Part shown: piece after piece, positions 52,098-60,098 of the stretch
Numbering within the stretch: position 1 is the first letter of the stretch
Layout of the letters: every line of letters begins with the position of its first letter
Assembly: GCF_030160275.1 (NCBI RefSeq)
Contig: NZ_BSOA01000034.1
Coordinates: 1 to 64,000 of the forward strand
DNA length: 64,000 nt
Origin: Dyella flagellata
GTDB taxonomy: Bacteria; Pseudomonadota; Gammaproteobacteria; Xanthomonadales; Rhodanobacteraceae
Direction: 5' to 3'
The notes under the pieces: generated by a model
Databases searched by the model: none
Seen by the model: only the letters and a program-made list of their open reading frames with translations
Told to the model about the DNA's origin: nothing
Program-made: the position numbers and the translations under genes

Positions 52098-52929
52098 TCC
52101 GGAGCACGCCGACCGCGGCTACGCGATTCGCCAGGTGGACCGTTATCACCAGGGCAGGCATGAGCAAGTAAGCGACGCCGTTACCGAGGAAGTGCCGGTG
52201 GCGATGCTGTACAACGAAATGCCATTTGCCGTGATGATGGTAACGCCGCTGGATCTGGAGGATTTTGCCTTGGGTTTCTCGCTTAGCGAAGGCCTGGTGG
52301 CGAAGCCTGAAGAGCTGCAATCCATCCAGCTGCGTTATCGCCTGGAAGGCATCGAATTGGCGATGGAGGTGGCATCGGACGTGATCGCGCAACGCAGCGG
52401 TAGCCATGGTGAGCGGCTGTTGCCTGGGCGCAGTGGCTGTGGCCTTTGCGGCGCGCGCATGCTTGAAGATGCGGTGCGTCATCCTGCGCCCGTAGGCAAT
52501 GGGCCGCGCGTTCAAGCCGCTGCGTTGGAGCGTGCGCTTGAAGCATTGCGCGCCATGCAGCCGGTGAACAGCACTACCGGCTCCGTGCATGCCGCGGCTT
52601 GGGTTGAAGTCGACGGCGGGATCGTGATGGTGCGCGAAGACGTCGGCCGCCACAACGCGCTGGATAAATTGATCGGCGCGATGGTAAAGGCAGGCATCGA
52701 CCCGCAGCAGGGCTTTCTGCTGGTGACCAGCCGTGCCAGCTATGAAATGGTGACCAAGGCCGCCAGTGCCGGCATCAGCCTGATGGCCGCGATTTCCGCG
52801 CCCACCGCGCTGGCCATCCACCTGGCCGAAGGTACTGAGATGACCTTGGTCGGCTTTGCCCGGCCGGGCAGCTATGTCGTCTACACTCATCCGCAGCGAT
52901 TGCTGCACGCTGCAGAGGCTGCGCCATGA
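52078..52929 (+). CDS. fdhD: Formate dehydrogenase accessory sulfurtransferase FdhD
   Basis: 283 residues starting 20 bp inside the end of fdsA. The conserved CxxC is in GRSGCGLCGAR; the family also needs the C-terminal nucleotide-like region, seen as REDVGRHNALDKLIG and TSRASYEMVTKAA. FdhD moves sulfur from a cysteine desulfurase to the Mo-bis-MGD cofactor before insertion in FdsA; without it formate dehydrogenase is inactive. Gene order fdsA-fdhD-fdsD is the normal one in Fds operons. Confidence 0.93.
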   Translation: MQPKHPDPEHADRGYAIRQVDRYHQGRHEQVSDAVTEEVPVAMLYNEMPFAVMMVTPLDLEDFALGFSLSEGLVAKPEELQSIQLRYRLEGIELAMEVASDVIAQRSGSHGERLLPGRSGCGLCGARMLEDAVRHPAPVGNGPRVQAAALERALEALRAMQPVNSTTGSVHAAAWVEVDGGIVMVREDVGRHNALDKLIGAMVKAGIDPQQGFLLVTSRASYEMVTKAASAGISLMAAISAPTALAIHLAEGTEMTLVGFARPGSYVVYTHPQRLLHAAEAAP

Positions 52930-53159
52930 ACATCGAACGTCTGGTTGCAATGGTCAATGACATCAGCCGTTACTTTGCTTCCGAACCGGATTCGCAGGCG
53001 GGTGCGGCAGGCATTGCCGATCACCTGAAGCGGTTCTGGGAACCGGGGATGCGCAAGCAGATCGTGGCGCATCTGGCGGCCGGGGGGGCAGGATTGGAGC
53101 CACTGGCGAAGAATGGAGTCGAAAGGCTGGCCGAGATCGACACCAAGTTGCGCGCTTGA
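52926..53159 (+). CDS. fdsD: Formate dehydrogenase delta subunit FdsD
   Basis: 77 residues, start overlapping the fdhD stop (ATGA). The sequence MNIERLVAMVNDISRYFAS, with FWEPGMRKQIVAHL further on, fits FdsD, a small helical protein found at the end of Fds operons and needed for stable, active cofactor-loaded enzyme. Last gene of the plus-strand operon; a palindromic repeat cluster follows. Confidence 0.88.
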   Translation: MNIERLVAMVNDISRYFASEPDSQAGAAGIADHLKRFWEPGMRKQIVAHLAAGGAGLEPLAKNGVERLAEIDTKLRA

Positions 53160-53191
53160 TGCGCGCATGTTTATCGCATGCCGCGCAGTGC

Positions 53192-53315
53192 TCCCTCCCC
53201 TACGTGTAGTAGGGGAGGGTTGGGGTGGGGTGAAGCAGCCTCGCGGTGAACTTCAACAGTGCGGCAAGCTCGTGCAACCCCACCCCAACCCTCCCCTGCA
53301 AGCAGGGGAGGGAGC
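53192..53315. repeat. Palindromic repeat cluster, family 2, between convergent operons
   Basis: A 21-bp perfect inverted repeat has arms 53211-53231 and 53277-53297, rich in G on one side and C on the other. Each arm is nested with a small hairpin: CCTCCCCTAC around GTG near 53193-53219, and CCCTCCCCTGCAAGCAGGGG near 53290-53309. A further partial core (GCAGGGGAGGGAG) lies near 53358. Similar palindromes are dispersed in Xanthomonadaceae genomes. Standing between fdsD and modC, it could also act as a two-way terminator. Confidence 0.8.
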
Positions 53316-53383
53316 TGCATGTCGCATAGCTGAAACATAGCGTTAATCAGGTGCCACGCAGGGGAGGGAGTAGTAACCGGCAT

Positions 53384-54367
53384 CTATGCCGATTCTCGCT
53401 TCCACCATCGAATTGCCTCAACTGGCAATTGCACTGCCATCGATTCGGGTATGGCCTGGTCGGCGGGCATCGACACCCACAAGCGTCCTTGGCCACAGCG
53501 TACGCCCAGTTGCACGCTGTGCCCGATGACCTGCCGCACTTCCATCGAAGCCGGGATGGCATCCGGCAAGGCGTCGCGTGCGTTCACCAGGCGGATCGCT
53601 GCCGGATCGATGCTCCAATCGACATCGCCACTCACTTCATCGCCAGCGTCGATCGGCAAGACGATGGCGCTGCCTTGCCACACCAACCGCCGTGCGCCTT
53701 CGATACGCCCGCGGTGCACATTCCGATGGCCCAGCAATCGAGCGGCGGCGCCATTGACCGGCGTTGCATAAACAGCGCCTGGCGCTCCAATCTGGATGAT
53801 GCGTCGCTCATGCATCAAGACTAGCCGATCCGCCACGGCAGCCAGATGCGGGTCGTGACTCACCGCCAGCGTGGGTATCCCGAATTCGTGCACCTCGCCG
53901 ATCAATTCCGCCACGACGTCATCGCGCGTGACCGGATCAAGCGCCGACGTTGGTTCATCCAGTAGCAGCAATTGCGGCCTGCGCGCCAACGCGCGAGCCA
54001 GCGCAACGCGCTGCTGCTGTCCGCCGGATAATGTGGCCGGATAGCGATCGGCAAATTCCGCCATATGCACGCGTTCCAGCAACTGCATGGCCTGCGTGCG
54101 TCGCTGCGGGCCGTGTAATGCGAACGCCACGTTCTGCCAGGCATTGAGGTGCGGAAACAGGGCGTAGCCTTGCGGTAGATAACCGACTGCCCGGTGTTGT
54201 GGTGGCATGCCGCCGAACGGCTCGCCTAGTGCGGGTGTCAGTCCTGCGATCGCTTGCAGCAGTAGCGATTTGCCTTCACCGCTTGCGCCGAGTAGCACGG
54301 TGAAACCCTCGACCTCGAAGGCGGCATGCAGGCTGACCGGGCGATCGATCCGGTAGTCGATGCGCAT
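53384..54367 (-). CDS. modC: Molybdate/tungstate ABC transporter ATP-binding protein
   Basis: 327 residues from ATG 54367, which shares one base with the modB stop; an upstream in-frame start at 54442 lies within modB and is unlikely. Walker A GASGEGKSLL, signature LSGGQQQRVALARAL, Walker B LLLLDEPTSALD, switch His in AVSHD. The C-terminal third (about 235-327) is a MOP/TOBE-like small-ligand domain (EVRQVIGHSVQLGVRCG). It energises uptake of the oxyanion for the cofactor that FdsA needs. Last gene of the minus-strand operon. Confidence 0.88.
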   Translation of the reverse strand: MRIDYRIDRPVSLHAAFEVEGFTVLLGASGEGKSLLLQAIAGLTPALGEPFGGMPPQHRAVGYLPQGYALFPHLNAWQNVAFALHGPQRRTQAMQLLERVHMAEFADRYPATLSGGQQQRVALARALARRPQLLLLDEPTSALDPVTRDDVVAELIGEVHEFGIPTLAVSHDPHLAAVADRLVLMHERRIIQIGAPGAVYATPVNGAAARLLGHRNVHRGRIEGARRLVWQGSAIVLPIDAGDEVSGDVDWSIDPAAIRLVNARDALPDAIPASMEVRQVIGHSVQLGVRCGQGRLWVSMPADQAIPESMAVQLPVEAIRWWKRESA

Positions 54368-55140
54368 CAGATCAGGTGCCTGCGGCGAGCGGCCAGGCCG
54401 AGTATCAGCGGCAACGGCATGGCCACCAGGAAGAACACCCATAGCAGCGGATAGACCGCGCTCAGGCCGATGTTCTCAAGATTCACCCACAGCTTCACCG
54501 GAATGCCTTGCGGGTAATAGGCCACGATCAGCACCGCACCGAATTCACCCAGCGCGCGCACCCACGCAAGCGCGATCGCCGCGGCCAGCCCGAGCCGGGC
54601 CAGTGGAAGACTGACATGCACGAAGCTGCGCCAAGGCGAATGGCCCAGCGTAAGCGCGATTTGCTCAAGCTCGCGCGGCACGCCTTCGAAAGCGGCGCGG
54701 GCGGCGATCACGTAATAAGGCAGGGCACTGTAGAACTGTGCCATCACGAAGGCCGGGCCCGAATTGGTGAGCACCAGGCCCGCGCGTTCCAGCAGGCCGC
54801 CGGCCGGACCATAGGGGCCATACAAGGAAGCAAGCAGCAGGCCCAGTGCCAGTGGGGGCGTGAGCAGCGCCAGCAGTAGCAGCGCATCGATCAGCCAAGC
54901 GCCGCGGATACGGTGGCGCGCCAGCCACCAGGCGAGCGGCGTACCCAGGGCGATGATCAGGATCAGGGCCAGCGTGCTGTAGCAGAGCGATACGGCGATA
55001 GCACTGCCATCGCCATTGGCGAAGCCGAAGTTGTGCCATGAGGTAGCGACGGCGAGGCCGATAAAGGGGGCACAGACCAGCAGCAGCGTCAGTACGCTGA
55101 TGACTGCTGGAAGTCGGGGCTTCAAAGCGACGAGGTTCAT
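54367..55140 (-). CDS. modB: Molybdate/tungstate ABC transporter permease
   Basis: About 257 residues from ATG 55140 (MNLVALKPRL); ATG 55152 is an alternative, and the in-frame opening from 55191 arises from the adjacent repeat. Six hydrophobic segments and the permease EAA-like loop (FEGVPRELEQIALTLGHSPW) that docks on the ATPase. GEFGAVLIVAY after it is typical of ModB/WtpB. The gene is separated from the binding-protein gene by the family-1 hairpin repeat. Confidence 0.88.
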   Translation of the reverse strand: MNLVALKPRLPAVISVLTLLLVCAPFIGLAVATSWHNFGFANGDGSAIAVSLCYSTLALILIIALGTPLAWWLARHRIRGAWLIDALLLLALLTPPLALGLLLASLYGPYGPAGGLLERAGLVLTNSGPAFVMAQFYSALPYYVIAARAAFEGVPRELEQIALTLGHSPWRSFVHVSLPLARLGLAAAIALAWVRALGEFGAVLIVAYYPQGIPVKLWVNLENIGLSAVYPLLWVFFLVAMPLPLILGLAARRRHLI

Positions 55141-55152
55141 GTCCACTGCCAT

Positions 55153-55221
55153 CGTAGGTTGGGATGACAATCCCAGCATCAAGAACCGCAAGATACGCTG
55201 GGATTGTCATCCCAGCCTACG
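55153..55221. repeat. Intergenic hairpin repeat, family 1, copy 2
   Basis: Arms at 55153-55177 and 55197-55221 are inverted copies matching at 24 of 25 positions, with the same CTGGGAT core as the copy at 44806-44877. It fills the gap between the binding-protein and permease genes of the Mo importer and touches the permease start region. Confidence 0.8.
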
Positions 55222-55228
55222 TAAGCCA

Positions 55229-56158
55229 CTACAGGCCATTCCCACGCGGTGCGCTGTACCCGTGCTCGCGAAACAACGTTTGCCCCTGTGCGCTTTGTAA
55301 AAAGCTCACAAAGTCACGCCCCAACTGCGGCTGTTGCGCGTCGGCCAGCACCGCGGCATAGAAAACCAGCGGCTGCACATGCAGGCTCTTGCCGTTGTCC
55401 AGCGTGATGGAAGCGTGCTCGTACCAGGACTTCTGCAGGTCTGGATTGCCGAGATTGATTTCATCCGGCAAGGCGATGGTGGGCAGATGATGCGATTGCG
55501 CGGCGCTGAGATAGCCGATGGCCGCATCGATCTGACCGGCTTCCAGCCTCGACATCAGCGAAGGCTCGGTAAAGATCTGCGAGGGATTCTGCAGCGTGCC
55601 GACAACGTTCTTCAGCAGATCGGGCTGGTGGTAGTAATCCGCGGCAAGTCGCAAGCTCAGTAGTGCGTTCGCGCCTTGAGGATCGATGACCGGGTCGGTA
55701 CGGCCCAAATGTAGGCCTGGCTCGCTCAGCACCTCATACCATTTCTTTTCGCCCCGCGAAGCGGCGGCAAAGTCGGCGACAAATCGGCTGTGCGGGCTAT
55801 AGATCACGACCATCTGCGTGCTGGCGACAGGAACGGCGCTGGCGACCAAACCCGCCTGCTTGAGCACCTGCATGGGGCCTGGCGTGATAGTGACGAATAC
55901 GTCCGCTTGCAGCTGGTGCGCGGCGAGCAGGCGCGCCAGGGCATAGGAACCTTGGCCGATGCCCTGGTACGTAGCGTGGTGGGCTTTGGCGAAGGCCGGG
56001 CCGGCGGCATTGTCCATCACCACGCCCATGGAGCCGGCATAGGCGATGCGGACGACAGGTGAGGTTTGCGCCAAAACGCTTGCACAGATCAGGCTGCACA
56101 ACAGGAAAACCATCAAATGACGGAATTTTACGTCCAAGTAGCAGCGTAAGGCATTCAT
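55229..56158 (-). CDS. Molybdate/tungstate-binding periplasmic protein (WtpA/ModA-like)
   Basis: 309 residues with a signal peptide (MVFLLCSLICASVLAQ near residues 16-31). The mature part begins VVRIAYAGSMGVVMDNAAGP, the ligand-loop shape of the extracellular-solute-binding family that includes ModA and WtpA; later, TDPVIDPQGANALLSLRLAA is closer to WtpA (tungstate/molybdate) than to classical ModA. It should deliver the oxyanion to ModB/ModC, encoded downstream after a repeat. The ATG overlaps the stop of the unknown gene before it. Substrate preference between Mo and W cannot be read from the sequence. Confidence 0.8.
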   Translation of the reverse strand: MNALRCYLDVKFRHLMVFLLCSLICASVLAQTSPVVRIAYAGSMGVVMDNAAGPAFAKAHHATYQGIGQGSYALARLLAAHQLQADVFVTITPGPMQVLKQAGLVASAVPVASTQMVVIYSPHSRFVADFAAASRGEKKWYEVLSEPGLHLGRTDPVIDPQGANALLSLRLAADYYHQPDLLKNVVGTLQNPSQIFTEPSLMSRLEAGQIDAAIGYLSAAQSHHLPTIALPDEINLGNPDLQKSWYEHASITLDNGKSLHVQPLVFYAAVLADAQQPQLGRDFVSFLQSAQGQTLFREHGYSAPRGNGL

Positions 56159-56511
56159 GCAGCATCTCCGGCCGAGGGCTTGTGCAAGCGTTTGCGTGCA
56201 CTATCGCGTACATCCACATCAAACACGATCTGCAAGGTTTCGCCGCTCGGCGTGGAAAGCGAGAATTGCAAACCGTCGCGCGTCGGAAGCCGTTCGCTGA
56301 GCGCGCGAACATCCGCTTCCGGCAAGCTGATATGCCATACCGTGCTCTCTCGTCGCCAGTCGATGCGTGAGGACAAGCTCACTTGCTGAATTTCCACATG
56401 CCCATCGGGCAGGCTGGTGCGATTGTCGGCCGAGCCACCATCCAGCAACCGTGCCAGCTCGTCTTCGTCGATGCGTAGCCTGAGGCTCTGGCCTTCCAGT
56501 TGCACTCTCAT
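56155..56511 (-). CDS. Conserved hypothetical protein in the molybdenum operon
   Basis: 118 residues, overlapping its neighbours by 4 bp on both sides, so it is a real operon member. No signal peptide, no membrane segment. Mostly beta strands by pattern: RVQLEGQSLRLRIDEDELARLL, read in two parts, then SSRIDWRRESTVWHISLPEA and GETLQIVFDVDVRD. I have seen similar small proteins next to molybdenum genes, without known function; a cofactor-handling role is guesswork. Confidence 0.65.
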   Translation of the reverse strand: MRVQLEGQSLRLRIDEDELARLLDGGSADNRTSLPDGHVEIQQVSLSSRIDWRRESTVWHISLPEADVRALSERLPTRDGLQFSLSTPSGETLQIVFDVDVRDSARKRLHKPSAGDAA

Positions 56512-57083
56512 GCGTTCACCTCCCGCCAGGTTTGTTCCGTATTGCAGTCGATCAACTGCGTGGCCTCTTCGGCAGACAGGTCGATCTCATGGATGCCGAC
56601 GTGTTCCTGCAAGGATCGCAGTGAACGGGCATGTTTGTCGCTGGATGCCAGCAGCGCGTTGAGCAGATCGCGGCAACAAACGTCCAGGCGCAGGCGCATC
56701 GGCAGTACGTGGCCGGCAAAGCGTACGCAGCCGGCAGTGGATTGGGCCTCGCCCAGGCGGCGCAGCAGCGCAGGCTGCAATCGAGGCATGTCCACCGGGA
56801 CGATCAACAGCTCACCATCGACGCAAGCGGCAGCGACGCCGGCGATGCCGCCGACCGGGCCTGCTTGCGGTACGGCATCGACTACGCCGTGGTAGTCGGG
56901 GCGATCGCCGCTTATTTTCACTTCGCGCACGCCGGCGGCTTCCAGCACGGCCATCTGATGCTCGAGCAGGGGCTTCCCTTGCCAGCGCAGCAATGCCTTG
57001 TCTCGCCCCATGCGCGTGGAAAGGCCGCCGGCCAGCACCACGCCGATCAAGGGTGCGGGATCAGTGCTCGTGCCCGTGGGCAT
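56508..57083 (-). CDS. mobA: Molybdenum cofactor guanylyltransferase MobA
   Basis: About 191 residues from ATG 57083; ATG 57098 (five codons longer) is equally possible, and both lie inside the end of moaE. GVVLAGGLSTRMGRDKALL is the GTP-binding signature LAGGxSxRMGxDK; later GPVGGIAGVAAAC and VPVDMPRLQPALL match the family. MobA converts Mo-MPT to the bis-MGD form required by formate dehydrogenase, which explains its presence beside fdsA. Confidence 0.9.
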   Translation of the reverse strand: MPTGTSTDPAPLIGVVLAGGLSTRMGRDKALLRWQGKPLLEHQMAVLEAAGVREVKISGDRPDYHGVVDAVPQAGPVGGIAGVAAACVDGELLIVPVDMPRLQPALLRRLGEAQSTAGCVRFAGHVLPMRLRLDVCCRDLLNALLASSDKHARSLRSLQEHVGIHEIDLSAEEATQLIDCNTEQTWREVNA

Positions 57084-57573
57084 GCGCTTTTGTGCCATGA
57101 GGCGCCGCACGTTCGGCTTCGCGGTGCTCCTCGCACAGGGAGCAGCCTTCGCTCCATGCACTGTCGCCATCCACGTAGTGCTCCTGTTTCCAGATCGGCG
57201 CTTCGTGTTTGACGGCTTCGATCGCCAAGCGGCAGGCGCGGAAGGCTTCGTCGCGGTGGGGTGTGCCGACAGCGACAATGACGGCTATTTCGCCCAGGCT
57301 CAGATCGCCTTTGGCGTGCGCGATGTACAGTTTCATGGGTGCGCCGATTTCCCTGCGCGCGCGCTCGCCGATTGCTTCGAAGGTACGCAGTGCCAAGGGT
57401 TCAAACAAGTCGTAGCTGATGCCGGTGACGAGGCGGCCGAGATTGTGCTCGCGGACCTTGCCGATAAACATGTCGATGCCGCCGAAACGCGGATCGGATA
57501 CGAAGTCGAGCGCCGCGACGGGATCCAGTTGCGTTTCGCGGATATCGACGACAGCAGTGTAAATATCGCTCAT
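57061..57573 (-). CDS. moaE: Molybdopterin synthase catalytic subunit MoaE
   Basis: 170 residues from ATG 57573 (a start three codons earlier is possible). GKVREHNLGRLVTGISYDLF and HAKGDLSLGEIAVIVAVGTP, then KHEAPIWKQEHYVDGDSAW hold the active-site Lys residues of the large subunit. An unusual C-terminal tail adds a CSLCEEH segment and ends in HAHGHEH; it is rich in His and Cys and may bind metal, but could be decorative. MoaE takes sulfur from the MoaD thiocarboxylate to make molybdopterin. Confidence 0.92.
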   Translation of the reverse strand: MSDIYTAVVDIRETQLDPVAALDFVSDPRFGGIDMFIGKVREHNLGRLVTGISYDLFEPLALRTFEAIGERARREIGAPMKLYIAHAKGDLSLGEIAVIVAVGTPHRDEAFRACRLAIEAVKHEAPIWKQEHYVDGDSAWSEGCSLCEEHREAERAAPHGTKAHAHGHEH

Positions 57574-57589
57574 GGCAATCACTTGGGTC

Positions 57590-57850
57590 TCAGCCGCCGC
57601 TTACCGGCGGCAGGATCGCAAGCTGTCCATTTTCCGGCAGCGTACGATGGTTGTGCAGGATTTCGTCGTCGCTTGCAAAGGCCGAGCGCTGCACCAGTCC
57701 AGCGCTGATATGCGGCGCATGGGTGCGCAAATGATCGCGCAGCAATTCGCGCAACTCGGCAATGGTGCAATGTTCGGGTACTTGCAGTTCGATGTAGCCG
57801 TTGGCGTCGGCATCGCGCAAAGCGCCGAACAAGCGAATGCGAACCTTCAT
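57590..57850 (-). CDS. moaD: Molybdopterin synthase sulfur-carrier subunit MoaD
   Basis: 86 residues with a ubiquitin-like pattern (MKVRIRLFGALRDA, ENGQLAILPPVSGG) and the required C-terminal Gly-Gly, which becomes the thiocarboxylate. It overlaps moeA by 4 bp and is 16 bp from moaE. The activating enzyme MoeB is not in the window and must be encoded elsewhere. Confidence 0.92.
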   Translation of the reverse strand: MKVRIRLFGALRDADANGYIELQVPEHCTIAELRELLRDHLRTHAPHISAGLVQRSAFASDDEILHNHRTLPENGQLAILPPVSGG

Positions 57851-59094
57851 AAGCCGCTCTCGCTAGGCAAGGAAAATTCCAGGTGGCCGCTGCCGTAGAC
57901 CTCGACCAGCGCACCGGCGGGAAGGTCATCGACATCGGCTGGCACGACCGCCCACGCGTTGGCATCGGCCAGCGGGCGGATGCGGTAAGACTCCTGGCCT
58001 TCAAGCACTTCTACCGCCAGCCGGCCTTGCCCATCCATATTGAGGCGGCTCTTGAGATGAAAGCGCAGGCGGGGCTTCTTGCTGTAGGGCTTGCTCAGCG
58101 GCACGCGCCGCGGCTTTTCCTGTGCCAAGCCCAACATGACGCGCAGTGCCGGTTCCACGAAGAAACGCAGGCCCACGGCGACGGCGATCGGATTGCCCGG
58201 CAAGCCGAACAGCAGCACGCCGCCCGGCAAGCGTCCGAACAGCAGTGGTTTGCCGGGCCGTATCGCTACCCGGTGGAACAGGGTTTGCGCGCCCAGCGAT
58301 TCCAAGGCTTGCGGCACGAAGTCGTAGCGCCCCATGGAGACGGCGCCGCTGGTCACGACAATGTTTGCGCCGGCCTGCATGGCGCGGCGCATGGCCGACC
58401 CGAAAGCATCGGCGTTGTCACCGACAGTTTCCACGTGCACCACTTCGGCACCTGCCAGCGGCAGACCTGCGGCCAGGTAGGGGCCATTGGAATTACGGAT
58501 TTGCCCCGGCTCCAACGCCCGCTCGGGATCATCGACCAGCTCGCGACCCGTGCTGATCACCGCTACTCGCGGCCTTGCGGCCACCGAGACCTTCGCGACG
58601 CCCAGCGCTGCCAGCAGCATCACATGCCGGGGTTCGAGCACGGTGCCCGCATCCAGCACGTTTTGGCCGCGCGCCACATCCGAGCCAGCGGTGCGCACGT
58701 TCTGGCCAGGGCTTACCTCCGCCAGCAAGCGGACACGCGATGCTGCCAGGCGTTCGGTCTGTTCGACCGCAATCACGCGGTCGAGGCCGTCGGGAATGCG
58801 CGCGCCGGTCATGATTTCCCATGCGCCGTTGCCAGCCTGTGCCATGCCGTCGCCGGCGGCCTGCTCGCCTTCGACGAGCAACTCGGTGCCGGCCGGCACG
58901 ACCGAATCGCCGCGCAAGGCAAAACCATCCATGGCGGAATTGTCGAAGGGCGGCAGGTCGACGGCGCTGGTCACAGGCGCGACGAGCACGCGCCCCAGGC
59001 ATGCGCTGACCGGGCAATCTTCCGCATCCGGCTTGGCGCTGGCGCCGAGCACGATGCGCAAGGCTTCCTCATAGGCGAGCGCGTCCTGGCTCAT
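57847..59094 (-). CDS. moeA: Molybdopterin molybdenumtransferase MoeA
   Basis: 415 residues from ATG 59094 (MSQDALAYEEALRIVL); longer in-frame openings run into moaC-moaB. Family motifs: PPFDNSAMDGFAL, EIMTGARIPDGLDRVI, VISTGRELVD, TSGAVSMGRYDFV and LFGLPGNPIAV, in the usual order. It inserts molybdate into adenylylated molybdopterin. Overlaps moaC-moaB and moaD by 4 bp each, showing tight coupling. Confidence 0.93.
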   Translation of the reverse strand: MSQDALAYEEALRIVLGASAKPDAEDCPVSACLGRVLVAPVTSAVDLPPFDNSAMDGFALRGDSVVPAGTELLVEGEQAAGDGMAQAGNGAWEIMTGARIPDGLDRVIAVEQTERLAASRVRLLAEVSPGQNVRTAGSDVARGQNVLDAGTVLEPRHVMLLAALGVAKVSVAARPRVAVISTGRELVDDPERALEPGQIRNSNGPYLAAGLPLAGAEVVHVETVGDNADAFGSAMRRAMQAGANIVVTSGAVSMGRYDFVPQALESLGAQTLFHRVAIRPGKPLLFGRLPGGVLLFGLPGNPIAVAVGLRFFVEPALRVMLGLAQEKPRRVPLSKPYSKKPRLRFHLKSRLNMDGQGRLAVEVLEGQESYRIRPLADANAWAVVPADVDDLPAGALVEVYGSGHLEFSLPSESGL

Positions 59095-60095
59095 GCATGC
59101 CCTCCACCGGCAGCCATGCTCACGGCATGCGCGAGGATCGGCGCCAGGATATCCATGCCCTGGGCTACGGCCTTGGCGCTGCCGGGCAGGGCGATCACCA
59201 GCGTGTTGCCGATCAGCACCGCCTGCGCGCGGCTCAGCCACGCCATGGGCGTATGCTGGCTGCTTTCGCTGCGGATCAGTTCGCCGATGCCGTCGACGTG
59301 GCGATCGGCGACCATGGCCAATGCTTCGGGAGTGCGGTCGCGCGGCCCAAGGCCGGTGCCACCGGTGCAGAGAATCAGCTTCACACCGCTGCCCGATAAT
59401 TCGCGCAGGCGTGCGGCCAGCACTTCGGGTTCGTCCGGATGGAGTTCGACGTCACCCACCTCGGTGCCCAGTTCGCGCAGCCGTTCCACCAGCACAGGGC
59501 CGGAAGCATCGGCGTATTCGCCGCGGCTGGCGCGATCGCTCAGCGTGATCACCGCGGCATTTACGCCGTCGAGCTGTGCCACGCCGCGCGGCTTGTAGTG
59601 CATCCGTTCCGCATCGCTCATGCCTTCCGGATGCAGCCACAGGCCTTTCTTGCCACCTTCCTTGAACAGCAGGCGAACGCTGCCGATGGAAAGAGCCGGT
59701 TCCACGGGTTTGGTCAGATCGTAGAGCGTAAGTAGCGCGGCGCTGGCGCCGGCCAGGGCTTCCATCTCCACGCCGGTACGCGCGTAGGTGGCCACTTCGC
59801 AATACACGCGAATGGCGTGACGCTCGCTTACCGGTTCGCAGCGTACGTCGATGTATTCCAGTGGCAGCGGATGGCACAAGGGCATCAGTTGCGAGGCATT
59901 TTTCGCGCCCTGCAGGCCGGCGATTTCCGCCATCACCAGCGCATCGCCCTTGGGCAGGCGGCGCTCGACGATTTGCGCGAAGGCCGCCGCGCCCGCACTC
60001 AATTCACCGACGGCTACCGCGCGGCGCGCGGTGCTGCGCTTGCGGCGCACGTCAGCCATCTGGAAATGGGCGCCGCGTTCCTCGCGCTCATGCAT
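59091..60095 (-). CDS. moaC: Bifunctional MoaC-MoaB (Mog-like) fusion
   Basis: 334 residues. The first half (1-about 160) is MoaC: QLMPLCHPLPLEYIDVRCEP, VEMEALAGASAALLTLYDL and a LLFKEGGKKG tail, converting the MoaA product to cyclic pyranopterin monophosphate. The second half (about 172-334) is MoaB/MogA-like, with AAVITLSDRASRGEYADASG, LCTGGTGLGPRDRTPEAL and LIGNTLVIALPGSAKA, which adenylylates molybdopterin for MoeA. The two are joined by a short linker without a stop, so two nonconsecutive steps of the pathway share one chain. Such fusions are known in several proteobacteria. Confidence 0.9.
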   Translation of the reverse strand: MHEREERGAHFQMADVRRKRSTARRAVAVGELSAGAAAFAQIVERRLPKGDALVMAEIAGLQGAKNASQLMPLCHPLPLEYIDVRCEPVSERHAIRVYCEVATYARTGVEMEALAGASAALLTLYDLTKPVEPALSIGSVRLLFKEGGKKGLWLHPEGMSDAERMHYKPRGVAQLDGVNAAVITLSDRASRGEYADASGPVLVERLRELGTEVGDVELHPDEPEVLAARLRELSGSGVKLILCTGGTGLGPRDRTPEALAMVADRHVDGIGELIRSESSQHTPMAWLSRAQAVLIGNTLVIALPGSAKAVAQGMDILAPILAHAVSMAAGGGHA

Positions 60096-60098
60096 GAA

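Noticed and set aside
57883-59598. Plus-strand open frame of 571 codons
   Set aside because: Opposite moeA and moaC-moaB, both of which carry full family motifs on the minus strand.
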